From the NCBI GenBank assembly GCA_973895155.1, contig OZ316892.1, positions 19,220,001 to 19,284,000 on the forward strand: a stretch of 64,000 nt of DNA, read 5' to 3'. A program made the translations under genes and the position numbers. The DNA is from Marsupella aquatica. Its lineage: Eukaryota; Marchantiophyta. Each line of letters begins with the position of its first letter. Within the stretch, counting starts at the first letter, position 1. The notes beneath the pieces were generated by a model that was given only the letters and a program-made list of their open reading frames with translations, ran no database searches and was not told where the DNA came from. Below are positions 10,446 through 20,379 of this stretch, piece after piece.

Positions 10446-11243
10446 CTATGATTGACCCAGCTTCTTCTGAGCATCATCAGACAATAAAGAGCTCACCACC
10501 TCATTATACGAAATGGACTTCAGATCTCTGTACAAGAACACTTGTTTCAAGCCCTGATATGATGGCGGTAAGGAGCTTAGCAGAAGCAAGGCCTTATCCT
10601 CATCTTCAACTCCTTTTCCCAGGTTTGACAGATCCACCGCTAGATTATCAAATTCATCCAGGTGATCCTGCATCTTGCTCCCTTCCTTGAGCCTGAGGCT
10701 CATCAAGAGAGACTTCTTGTACAGCCGGTCTGACGCATCTTCCCAGTAGTACTTCTTTCTAAGGGCCTTGAAGAGTGATGCACAGTCGTCATAATCATCC
10801 AGTTTCTTGATGATATGCGGCTTCAGATAAAGCATCACTGCATTAACAGCAATCACCTGCTCTTGTCTCCACTGCTTCACAAAAATCTCCTCCTCTCCAT
10901 CATACTGCTATCGCGATGAAAGCAGATGAGCTAAGCCCATGGCCTGTAGAACACCCTTCACTTGCTTCTCCCACAGCAAGTAATCAGTACGACCATTGTA
11001 TTTTTCCACCTCAAACTTCACTCCTCCAAATCTAGCCATCTCCCTCTTCTTCCCTACTAGCAACAGCTCTGGTAGTAGTACAGCTTCCTCCACTGCACGC
11101 CGCACCAGTGATTGTACCGGTGTTACAAGTTCCTCCTCAAACGGTAGTAGCTCCTCCTCAGAGTCACCGTCTGATTGTCGCGATTCTGAAGCTCCACCGA
11201 CGCCAATTCTTCCAGTATCCTTCGAGTCACTCATATGAAACAA
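10446..11243 (-). pseudogene. Copia gag (UBN2-type), one in-frame stop
   Basis: 11243-10908 encodes the gag N-terminus, with GVKFEVEKYNGRTDYLLW close to the usual F-x-G-x-N-Y-x-x-W-x-x-x-M region. After a single in-frame TAG the same frame continues (10905-10446) with SLFKALRKKYYWEDASDRLY and the LLLSSLPPSYQGLKQVF motif typical of UBN2 gag. One nonsense change is therefore enough to break it. A TGA ends the ORF before the knuckle. Confidence 0.88.
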
Positions 11244-12701
11244 TCACGAAAAAACATCTTTTTTTGAAACTTCTCACAAAACTCAAAACTCAACACCGCC
11301 GCGTAGCCAACAAAGCAAGGAATCCAATACTGAAAGCCAAAATCAAAATCAAAATTCGACGGAAAAGTTATTCAAATTTTGGTCGGGGTGGGTAAAACCT
11401 TGGAAAACTCCCCCGTTTTGACCACCTCGGAGAATAACCAAAATACCCAGTACAACCCATCGTCGGAATCGCAATGTGATCGGTGCATCGCATTGCTAAC
11501 TCCAGTGGCAACGTCCTCACCAAAAAAGAACCAAAAAAGTTACCGTTTGGCAGATTGAATCTTTGTCGGACGACCAAAAAATAGCTCTATGTTTTTCAGG
11601 AATATTCTCGTACAATCCGATAGGTCTCATAGGGGGCCGTTCCCCTTGTCGAAGCGGTTAAAACAGAGGGTGGCAGGTCCCGACATCAAAGAGAACAAAG
11701 AAAGGGAAAAAAGAGGCAAAAAAAGAGGCTCTAAAGGGGGTACTTAGTATCCCTTAAATCTAAATACACCCCGTATGGGGTCGGGGATCCAAAAAGACGA
11801 TTACAAGGCGTGTACCCGGGCGGCTGCGTACGCAGCCGCGTACACATGAAAAAAGGCCGGGGTTTAATTCCAGAGCGAGGGCAGGCGGCCGGCAGGAGCA
11901 TAGGGTGACCGACATGTCACAAGGCCGCGAGGAGACGCGAAGGGGCGGGGGGGGGACTATGCCCGAAATGTGTATACACAACAAAAATATTACCCTAATG
12001 TAACCCCAAAAATAATGTCGTTTAAAAAGAAAGCCGGTTACACACCTAAACCGCCGCCATTTCCAACGAGTAAAATGAATGCAGCCGACGGTAAATGTTG
12101 CCAAATTTCACCGACATAGTCTGCCGCTTCAGCTGAGTAAACAATTGCCCCCGCGTCGCCTTCAGTCCGCATCAAGTGCCAATCCCGGGCTCAAAACGAC
12201 CGCGTTGCCGCGATCAAACTGTTGAGCCGTAGCACTTCGCGTCTCTTCCACCGAGTCGGACGTCACAAAGAGAAACCCGGTTCAGATGGGAACAAGCTCT
12301 ATAGCTTGTGAAAAAACCTAAACGCCTCCTTCACTCGTCACGACGCACTCGGTAACAACTTGGCAGCAAACCAACTACCAAAACGACCAGCTCGCTTCAA
12401 CCTTCAACTTGAGCTATAATGTGAGATCCCTCCCACACCACACAACTTACACCGTTGAAAAACACAAACTCTGGTCTCTCCCTTGAAAACCGTCGAACAC
12501 AAATAAAACCTGAACGACGCAAACTTCAATTCCTCCGCACCACGGATACCGATCAGCGAGTTCTAACCACCGTCGCCCTCTCACTAACCTATCCGCACAG
12601 CCACACACATTTGAGTTTCATGTGACGGAACTCCAAATGTGCCACCGACAATGAATGCTGGAAAAAACCGTCACAAAAAAACCTCGTCACCTCCCAGGCA
12701 T
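11244..12701 (-). other. Unusually long 5' leader of the Copia element
   Basis: About 1.46 kb lies between the primer site and the gag start, whereas Copia leaders are usually far shorter. It holds no long ORF matching retroelement proteins. It includes a G/C-rich block at about 11600-11960 and two strong palindromes. It may contain a nested insertion, but no clear borders or target duplication are visible. Confidence 0.6.
11810..11845. repeat. Long palindrome in the Copia leader
   Basis: 11821-11838 is a perfect 18-bp palindrome (cggctgcgtacgcagccg). It is flanked by the outer arms gtgtac (11810-11815) and gtacac (11840-11845). A second perfect palindrome, tgtgtatacaca, is at 11969-11980. 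Confidence 0.9.
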
Positions 12702-12713
12702 GCTCTGATACCA
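12702..12713 (-). other. Primer binding site for initiator tRNA-Met
   Basis: On the - strand this reads TGGTATCAGAGC, the complement of the 3' end of plant initiator tRNA-Met. It lies 5 nt inside the LTR end, as expected for Copia minus-strand priming. Confidence 0.95.
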
Positions 12714-12718
12714 CTTAT

Positions 12719-13060
12719 TGAGCATAGACGACATTCGCAATTGCAAGCCCATGAACCATCCAACGCACAAGAGTCAACACAGAGAGATACGTGGTTCACC
12801 TCCACATGAGGCTACATCCACGGGAACACACAAGAGCTTTACTGCACTCTAGGCCGACCGGCCATACCAAGAATCCATAGCACAAGCTCTCCCTATCTCT
12901 CAACTAGCTCCGTAACAATGAGCCTAAGTTCCACCCAGGGTCTGGTATCAGCCCTGGTTATATACACAACAGCACTACCGCTAACATTAGCTAAGTCCTA
13001 ACCCGAGTTAGCCTAACTGTAATTAGCTCATGAATCACAAGACTAGAGCAATATCTAACA
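12719..13060 (-). repeat. 5' LTR of the Copia element (342 bp)
   Basis: On the - strand it begins TGTTAGATATTGC and ends CTATGCTCA, so it has TG...CA ends. The iMet primer site follows 5 nt later. A TATATAA sequence (complement at about 12958-12964) is a plausible promoter TATA box. No second copy is present in the window. Confidence 0.9.
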
Positions 13061-14020
13061 GAGGGATAGTTGTCCCTTGTGGTGGCTTGGAGGCCTCATC
13101 TTTCAATGTTGAGTCTTCAAGCATGAGCTTTGGCGGTTATGGTGTGGCCTGCCAGATTTGTGTGTATAAACGTGGATTCCTTGAGTGCAAGGTGCGTGTG
13201 GCTTGACATAATTATGTGTGTGGTCGGTTGTGTGTTGTTGACATCGATCGTCATTCGATTCTTGTGGATTTTGAACATTTGTGGACATGGGTTTCTCTTG
13301 TATTTCATTCTCTTATGTTTGTTTGTGTTTATGTTTGGATGTGTGTGACACAATATGTATATTGTGTAGCTATGTGTATGTTCACAACAAAGTAAATCAG
13401 ATGTTTACAAGACCTCAACTATTCAACCCTTTCAGGATCAATGCATTCCTTGGCCCTGAGTAATCGAGTGTGTTTCCTGCCTGTATATAAGCTCGCAACT
13501 TTCCGTAAATGTGGTCAACAACCTCTAATAAGGTCAGTATAACATCAAACTTAAGTTTGCCTCCCAGCTGAAACGTGTGCTCATTCCCGACCAAGCTTTT
13601 TTTCGCAGTCACCTCTATTTTACATTCAAAGAATGGATAATTAAAGCTGAAAGAGAAAACTAGTACTAAGGAACCATTTTTTTTCCCAAGCTTTTGTTTT
13701 GCGTTCACCTCTATTTTACGTTCAAGGAATGGGTTAATCAGGCTAGTCCACTTGAAGTTGCGCTGAAATAACAAACGGCTCAGATCTTGCCCAAAATTCT
13801 TGGAGATTAAAGGCCTAGTCTCTCTGAGGGCTCATGGAACACTGCCGATACTTTGTAATCGGCCCTCAAGCGTCCGTTCCCGAGTTCGATAGCTGTTTTG
13901 TTCACTGGGAGGAAAACGTTGAATCGTGCATCGTCGTCGGCAAAGAGAAACGAAGGACGAGGAAAACATCGAAGCTCTGCGGTGCAGTCTGCAGCTGGTG
14001 CGACAAGTTGTGAAGCAAGC
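13061..14020. other. Flank between the Copia LTR and the NDUFA3-like gene
   Basis: Contains a diverged direct repeat of about 60 bp (about 13590-13650 and 13684-13744, both with cacctctattttac followed by gttcaa/attcaa). The final about 150 bp before 14021 is probably the promoter and 5' UTR of the next gene. No other gene seen. Confidence 0.5.
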
Positions 14021-15263
14021 ATGGGGATCACGGGCAATCTGCGTGCATTCATTGCCAGAGATCCCGTAATCTCAGCAGCTCTCATCCTCTCCGTCGTGGG
14101 TATGTTACACTTCAAGCTCTGTTCGCGGATCTGAAATGTCATTCTGTGGTTCCAAGCCTGGCTTCCTTTCTTTATGCCTCTTCTAGTATGGGAACCTTGA
14201 TAGCCTTGATCCGCGGAGGCTCAATGGGGAACACGAGTAATTGCAATCTTTAATGACGTTTCTGTCCTTTTATTCTTAGTTTGTCACAGAACTCTGAATC
14301 GCAACTTGATTTCCATGTGTAACACTTTTTTAATTGGGCAAATTGAGTTTACTTCATTTTTTTCCCGATTGATTCTGATGCAAATGGGGTCCCTGAGTAC
14401 GCTAATCTAAAACGCTCGATGTTTCATGGAGAGTTCACGGAGAATTAGAAGTGGCGTTGTATGATTGGTTTGTACGTAACCCTAAAATTCAATCAATTTC
14501 GGATATTGTCTTGGTAGGAAACTTCTTCGAAAATCGTAAAAGTCGGATCGTACTGCGATCCTTGGCTTAAGATTCATCGAAATTCTAGCCGGTTGAGTGA
14601 AATGATGAAGTGTAATTTACTGTTACTTCAGTATTCGTCAGGTCCCTGAATTGGGTTTGAGGCTCGTCTGTAGGAGATTCTGTGGGACGGCAAGTCGTTT
14701 TGGCTAATGCTTCATGTGACCTTCGTGCTCAGGGTTGGCGCTGCCAGTAGTGGTGCCTCCGGTTAGAGATGCTTTTTCAGGAACAAAGCCTATCCCACCT
14801 CCCAAGCTGTCGGAGGTAAGAGAATCTCCTTCTACAAAAGTGGCATCTTGTCATTGTTCTCCTGCTGGGAGCCAGAGTCGGAGGACAGGAGTTAGGGTCT
14901 TTGAATGTAAGTTTGCTAGACGGGCTCTGTGTTAAAGCTCAGGAGAGTTGATCGTCACTGTTTGATGCTGGTTGTAGACTCTCATTCTCAAGGCCATTAT
15001 GTAAATGCGTTGTTCAAACCTCGGCTTACTTTGGGCACTGGCTTGTGTACCCTGAACACGTAGGAAAAGAGCGACAGAATAGCGCTGTTAGTGAATAGAA
15101 TCACCCATGGTCAGTTTCGATTGGGCATGAGCACACGTACAAATTTTCCCTGTAAGCCCTACGTTGGAATTGTGAAAGGTTGCAAGACTTAAGCTGTTTC
15201 TGGCTTGTGGTTTGTATGCAGGTGGTTGAAGGCATGACTGGAAAGAAGCAAGGGAGCAGTTAA
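14021..15263 (+). CDS. Complex I B9 subunit (NDUFA3-like), three exons
   Basis: Exons 14021-14099, 14733-14815 and 15222-15263 have GT/AG borders (G|GTATGT, GAG|GTAAGA, GCAG|GTGG) and join in frame to a 67-aa protein ending KKQGSS. It starts MGITGNLRAFIARDPVISA and continues through one hydrophobic helix (about residues 17-37) into PVVVPPVRDAF. The pattern basic N-terminus, (R/K)-(D/E)-PV, one membrane helix, then LP-x-x-x-PP-x-x-x-x-F is that of NDUFA3 (B9), an accessory membrane-arm subunit of mitochondrial NADH dehydrogenase. The length matches the short plant form of about 65 aa. The start is chosen by homology. An in-frame upstream ATG at 13898 would add 41 residues with no family match and is probably 5' UTR. 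Confidence 0.75.
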
Positions 15264-16286
15264 ATGATGCTTTGGGCGGGTGGATGGTGGTTATCCAAGC
15301 TCGAGCAAGATTTCGTGAGAAGTAGTGCCACCAGTCGAAATGAACGTCCAAAAAATGGTCGATTAGGGGCAGCAGCTCTTCATGTTGACAGTTGGTCTCT
15401 AACTTTAGTCCAGAAGTCATTACGTCAACCATTCTTTGCTCCGAAGGGGCTGCAAGTTCGTTACCGAGGTTGTTACGAAGAGGAACTTCCTACAACTTAA
15501 AAAATTGCCTTCGGGTTCTTCACAGGGTCAAGCCATGCCTACCTTATGTGAGAGGAAAATGTCAGTGAGAGGCTACAAACATGTTTCATTTGTGTGAGAG
15601 ATTTGAGGCAGCAGTTTGAGCAAGCAATTATTGTAGGGATATTGCCAATATACAATCTTTGAACGAGGAAAATTGCCTGCAAATCAGTCTGCCAGTACGG
15701 GAATGAAATGGCACTTGACAAAGTGAAACCAGCTTTTATTTGCTGCATGTGTTAGTTAGGGCTCAGAGCCTTGAGTGCCAGACCGGCCTGCTTTCTCAGG
15801 GGTATCAGAGTCTGCTATCTTGCATCTAGATGGAGACCTTAATGTCGGAGAGGCATGTAATGCCTATCGCAAAAGGTCAGACTACCTGTCATTATATTCG
15901 TTGGATTCTCTGTTCACCAGCGGTTTGAGCGCTAATGGCCCAAGGATGGAAACTACAGTAGCTAAATATCTGACACAGACACTATGTAGAAAGACTTCAA
16001 TTCGGTTAAAGGCACGTACCAAAAGATGTTGAGGCACACCCCAAGGAATGTACAAGTTTTCCAAGCAATGCCATGAGATTTGAATTCCTATTCTGTTAAA
16101 TTTGACATTTTCGAATGGAAATTTTCCATTGGCTGCCCCTGTCTTTTCCCTGTGTTCACTTTAAGAAGAACGGAAGTAATGGTGGGGGCTGGAATCTCGT
16201 TACTGAGGTCTAATGTCTGATTGCCTTATTTAAGAGACGCTAGTTGGATTTATCGTGGTGTACTTGATGGAGAAAGATCTCGCTAA
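15264..16286. other. 3' flank of the NDUFA3-like gene, no gene seen
   Basis: No recognisable coding sequence. The first few hundred bases are probably 3' UTR. Confidence 0.5.
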
Positions 16287-16370
16287 GAACAGGAAGTACG
16301 TTGCTTTCGTTCATAATTCAATCACTACGAACAGGAAGCAAGTTGCTATCGTTCATAATTCAATCAAGAA
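16287..16370. repeat. 42-bp tandem duplication
   Basis: Two adjacent copies each contain gaacaggaag, gttgct and cgttcataattcaatca and differ by a few substitutions. Confidence 0.9.
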
Positions 16371-16578
16371 AGATTACCTTCTATGTACCAATCTAATTTC
16401 AGCCATGGAAATGCGAATTCTCAACAGAATGTGGTCATCATGGAAAGGCCTGTGTTTAATTTCCCAACTATTCATCTGCGAAATGCGACTCTTCAGAGGA
16501 CGGGATCAACACATCGATGCAATTTGGAGAATAAATGCAAAGGTTCAAAATCCATCGTGCCCCACCTGGGCATTGGGT

Positions 16579-16800
16579 CAAGGAAGAAACTGAAAATTTC
16601 TTTCTCCAAACTTTCGGCAGAAAACACTTGTTTGGGTCCAACACTGACTTCCGAGAGTCAAAGGAAGAAATTGTAAATTCCTTTCTCCCAATTTTCAGCG
16701 AAAACACTTCTTTGGGTCCAACACTAGCTTCCGAGAATCAAAGGAATGAAAATTTCTGTCTCCAAAATTTTCAGCAAAACACGTCTTTAGGCAGCGAAGT
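16579..16800. repeat. 80-bp tandem repeat, about 2.8 units
   Basis: Units start at 16579, 16659 and 16739 (caaaggaag...). Each has tttctccaa, ttttcagc, aaaacac and tttgggtccaacact. The period of 80 is not a multiple of three, so the open frames across it are not conserved coding. The array lies just 3' of the 471-aa gene. Confidence 0.92.
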
Positions 16801-16835
16801 TGTGCTTCGAAGGCTATTTGAATTCTGTAGCGAGA

Positions 16836-18251
16836 TCATTCTGTAGAACTCGGCTTAAAGCACTGCAAAGCCCTCTTCAAATATAGACGAAGTACTGCTC
16901 CTAGGGGAAATTGATATTTTGTAGCACGATAGAAGGAGACAGATGGTATTGAAGCTGACTTCTGCCCCCCTATATCGGTTGCCAGGGAAATAATTTTTCT
17001 TCTCGCGATGCCTGATGGTCCTGTAGATGATGATTTCTGGCCGCCAGTAGCTGGTTTCAGGGAAGGAATGTCTCTTCTTGCAATGCGGATAGAGCCAGAT
17101 GGTACCGTAGATGACTTTTGGTCCCGTTTATTGGTGTCAATAACATCTGCAAGAACTGAGCCCAGCTGAGAAGAATCAGGTGGTGATACATCAAGTGGCT
17201 TTTGGATCTCTTTGTTTAAGCCCAGAATTTCTGCGAGCCGTGACCCAGGGGTCAAAGATCGTAGTGACCCGGGTAGAGAAGGCTTCGCAGAAGAGGGAGA
17301 GGCATCAGGTGACAATACATTAGGTGGCTTTTGGGCTTTGTTTAAGCCCAACATTTCTGCGAGCCGTGACCCAGGGTTCGAAGCACGTGGTGACCCCGGT
17401 AGAGAAGATTTCGCAGATGAGGGGAAAGAATCAGTTGAATATCCGTCCAGAAGGATGAAAGGGGATGATTCTGCTGCTAGTCTATCCTCTGTTGTGCATA
17501 TGTTCAGATTTGATAAAATCAAGAAAATATGCACACCGACTAGTGTGCAGGGAGGTTCACGAAGGGAAGACGTGACTCTGTCCAATTCCTTCATCAGTGA
17601 GAACAGCAACAGCCCTGCCCAATCCACAGGTTCAATGGTTGCATGTATTACCACGTCCACTAGGACAGCAGAGATAAGGTGGCCGGGTGGCTTGAAACAT
17701 ATCAACCTGTTGAGAGCCTCCAGTTTCTCAAAATATGTGGGGTCCTTACAATCTCGAATATAGTAACCATTGCGTCTGGCTGTCACTGGATCAAACAGGG
17801 AAGAAACAGCCTCTTTCCCAACTTGCCTCTTCTTGTGTTTGTAACCAGAGGGTGACAGATGAAAAGTGGAAGCAATGAGCTTCTTAGTGAGGGTGATCTT
17901 TTTTCTCCTCACACTTGAGCTCAAGCTCATTCGAGATGATTTCTTTTTCATATAGTTATTAAGAAACTCCGTAGCAAGTTCCACGTGGACCTGAGTCCAA
18001 GACAATCCCATGAACTCGGTCAATCCGATCAAGGCCATGAACTGGGCATGGCCCGATTCTTGCAACTCTTGAAACAGGGGAGCCTCATATGTTCGGAAAC
18101 TAACAGCTTTCAGGTTGAGCTCTTTGTTTGATTTTGGCTTACGCTTGTCCCCCTTTTTCCGTCCGGTGCTCTCCGATTCCGTGCAGGCCTTAGAAGCGAC
18201 GAGGGAAGAATCAGAGTGAACGTCTTGACTCGACAGCTTTGAGCGTGGCAT
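16836..18251 (-). CDS. 471-aa intronless protein with internal repeats, possibly mobile-element-derived
   Basis: The N-terminus has a basic, nuclear-localisation-like stretch (GRKKGDKRKPKSNK, about residues 30-43). Residues about 55-250 form a globular region: LFQELQESGHAQFMALI, then VHVELATEFLNNY, then ITLTKKLIASTFHLS, then LVGVHIFLILSNLNI. This order loosely recalls the plant-transposon-type domain found in many plant mobile-element ORFs. The C-terminal half is low in complexity and built of repeats. A 42-aa unit with SSAK-x-SLPGS and PGSRLAE-x-LGLNK occurs twice, followed by a degenerate third (LGSVLADVIDTNK). Two or three IARR...GGQKS units follow. The DNA repeats are at about 17211-17330 and 17337-17456. 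The frame is intact from ATG to TAG with no decay. Function is unknown. It could be a lineage-specific nuclear protein or a captured element gene. Confidence 0.65.
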   Translation of the reverse strand: MPRSKLSSQDVHSDSSLVASKACTESESTGRKKGDKRKPKSNKELNLKAVSFRTYEAPLFQELQESGHAQFMALIGLTEFMGLSWTQVHVELATEFLNNYMKKKSSRMSLSSSVRRKKITLTKKLIASTFHLSPSGYKHKKRQVGKEAVSSLFDPVTARRNGYYIRDCKDPTYFEKLEALNRLICFKPPGHLISAVLVDVVIHATIEPVDWAGLLLFSLMKELDRVTSSLREPPCTLVGVHIFLILSNLNICTTEDRLAAESSPFILLDGYSTDSFPSSAKSSLPGSPRASNPGSRLAEMLGLNKAQKPPNVLSPDASPSSAKPSLPGSLRSLTPGSRLAEILGLNKEIQKPLDVSPPDSSQLGSVLADVIDTNKRDQKSSTVPSGSIRIARRDIPSLKPATGGQKSSSTGPSGIARRKIISLATDIGGQKSASIPSVSFYRATKYQFPLGAVLRLYLKRALQCFKPSSTE

Positions 18252-19561
18252 TCTCTCCAGAACTAAAGATTGTATTGCTCAGTGTGTTGTGTGGAAACTG
18301 ACGTTCCCGTGAAAGCTTTTTCTTCAAACAATAACAGGAATGTCTCTCCAAAACGTTGTAATGGCTCGTGAGAAGTAATTGTGCTCCTACTTACCATTCA
18401 CATACGCGACCTCTATGTTGTGTGATCACTTGTCGGAATGGTTGGGACGATCTACAGAACTTCAATGACAATTCTCTAGAGCTGCAATTAGTAGCTGCGG
18501 AACATCTCAAAATAATTCCCCATATTCATGTGATTACTTGTCCAGACTTCAATGACAACGTCTACTGCTGAAAAATTACTAGCGGCGCAATATCTCACAA
18601 AGAGTCCCGAATCTCTTCACCATGCTTGACTTCAATCCAATGCGATTCTTCGTGCTTACCAAACTGGCTTTTTGCAGCCATTGATAACATTTGAAGCCTG
18701 CAGTACTTGTAGTTACGAGGAGCTGGTGTAATAACAGAATTCTCTGTTGTTGAGAATGTGTATCAACGCTGGAGATATCTCAGCTCATTTACATGTACGG
18801 CTGTAGTGTCTTCACTTCGTAAAGTCTCGGGAAACTGAATTATTTCCCGGAAACTCCTTTTTTCAATGTAATCTCTGTTAAGGAAGAGATAAGTAGCGAA
18901 CAGGCATCTGTGTACTCAGAAAGCAAATGTGTTTGATCAAGTTCGACCTACTTGCAATTTAGACACGACGAATGGCAAGGTCTGAGCACCTGCTTCCTCT
19001 CGCATATATCTTCCACTGCAGGATAATTTTTCGACTCAATCCAGATTCAATCTGGATGGTCGTTCGTGCCTTTGCGATGCTTCGAGCGCAGACCCGTTCA
19101 GAATCTTATGCTCCTAGTCAGATGGGGCTCCAGCAACGAATCCATACTCTCCAAGCTTCTGTCGACTGTTCAGATTCGTCCTTGGCTTCCAAGTCTGCCC
19201 ATATGTACGTGCCCGCGTCCGCTAACGCACTCTAGTATTGAATCTTGTAATGGATGCATGCAAGTGCTCAATTTCTACTGTCTTTAGGACGTTATCCAGA
19301 ACCTGTGCCGTATAAAACTTTGTACACACTCTCAACAACAAAAGCAGCAGCGAACGGGAAAACATGCGTTTGTAAATGCGTTATCTGATACCGAGGGATA
19401 AAGTATAGTGTTCACAATACTTCTAACAATCCAGATGGTCCTTCACGAAATCCTGTAAAATCGTTTTCTATTCTTGACTACCCGAACTCCTTCGCAACGA
19501 AGCCGCTGTTATGAAGAATGAACTCGGAGGTTTTTCTAGTAGTTGGGACATTCTTTCGAAG
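18252..19561. other. Intergenic, no gene seen
   Basis: About 1.3 kb without supported coding sequence. The ORFs here are short and without family features. The region near 18252-18450 would be the promoter of the 471-aa gene. Confidence 0.5.
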
Positions 19562-20379
19562 TCATGAGCGCTTGGTCGCTTCTTCTCTCCATTTCTCGAG
19601 AGCCCTGGCAGCTACCAGCCGTGCATCGGCAAGTTCACTCTCAGAAAACTTGTGCTCCACGATTCCCAAAGGCCCCGGATGCAAAACTTCGATGACCTTT
19701 TCTATTTCGCGCTCCCGTTTTCTACAGAAGAACAGAAACACATGACGACGACATCAAACAGAGGGACTGTCCAATAAGAACAACGAATGCACAAGAAAGG
19801 ACACCCGATAATTTGGAGTCAAGCAATGGGCCGAACCTGCACGTACTATCTGCCTAGAAGAGGGAACTACAAGTCCAAACATATATGCCGAGGAGTCGAT
19901 GCAATCCACTTGAAAAGGTACAACAAAACTGAGTACTCCAAACGTCGTCTTTCAATTTAATCACATTGACACTATGTTCTCCACCGGCCATCAAAACGAT
20001 ACCCTAATTCTGCCACTTTGAATTCATAGAGCGCCATCGAATTTTGTAATGCTTGGCATGCAAAAGCTATGTGTCCCAGATGAGCAGGCAGGGGCTGCAG
20101 CCAAGCGAAACTAGGGGCATTACCAGCTGCAGGAGCGGATTAATGACAGGATTTCGTGGTATCACGGAAACCCCTCATTAATTTACGGTTCTCAGGGGCA
20201 ATTACGATGGGCAATGTCAAGGGCCTCTCTCTCTTGCCAACGTACCCGACTTCCAGAAATTGAAAACGACATTCTCATCACGTCGAGACCCGACACGGTA
20301 TGGATTGAACACGCGAAACGTACCGGAGGGAAGAGAGGGAAAATCGCAGTAACTCATTCACAACTCCAATCGTCTTCAT
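19562..20379 (-). CDS. Small 71-aa conserved-looking protein, two exons
   Basis: Exon 1 (20324-20379) encodes MKTIGVVNELLRFSLSSL plus two bases and ends at CTCCG|GTACGT. Exon 2 (19562-19721) follows a pyrimidine-rich acceptor (TTCTTCTGTAG) and encodes KREREIEKVIEVLHPGPLGI, then VEHKFSESELADARLVAA, ending ATKRS and a TGA. The exons join in frame (CG|A gives Arg). The N-terminal stretch is a short amphipathic or signal-anchor-like helix, and the C-terminal half is predicted helical and charged. The turn PGPLGI followed by EHKFS looks like a constrained motif, and I have an impression of similar small uncharacterised plant proteins, but I cannot name the family. Good splice sites and a single consistent frame support a real gene. 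The start rests only on the first ATG upstream of the donor in frame. Confidence 0.6.

Larger units (their letters stand above)
8355..13060 (-). mobile_element. Copia-type LTR retrotransposon, 3'-truncated and decayed
   Basis: The element reads leftward: 5' LTR (12719-13060), primer site (12702-12713), long leader (11244-12701), gag (10446-11243), CCHC knuckle (about 10265-10330), protease (about 10060-10130), GAG-pre-integrase (about 9590-9740), integrase (about 8950-9540) and the first part of RT (about 8360-8530). Domain order PR-IN-RT identifies Copia. RT homology stops near 8355, shortly after the WIYKLKD motif, so most of RT, RNase H and the 3' LTR are missing. The 5 bp after the LTR (gaggg) cannot be matched to a target-site copy because the other end is lost. 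Stops and frame shifts occur throughout, so the element cannot move by itself. Confidence 0.92.

Noticed and set aside
13415-13774. 119-aa - strand ORF with an internal repeat (KIEVNAK / KIEVTAK)
   Set aside because: The repeat is explained by a diverged DNA duplication at 13590-13744. No family features or splice context were seen.
16535-16846. 103-aa + strand ORF over the tandem array
   Set aside because: The array period is 80 bp, not a multiple of three, so the repeated peptide is not in a constant frame.
17212-17763. 183-aa + strand ORF
   Set aside because: Antisense shadow of the repeat region of the 471-aa protein. The - strand frame is longer and contains a globular domain.
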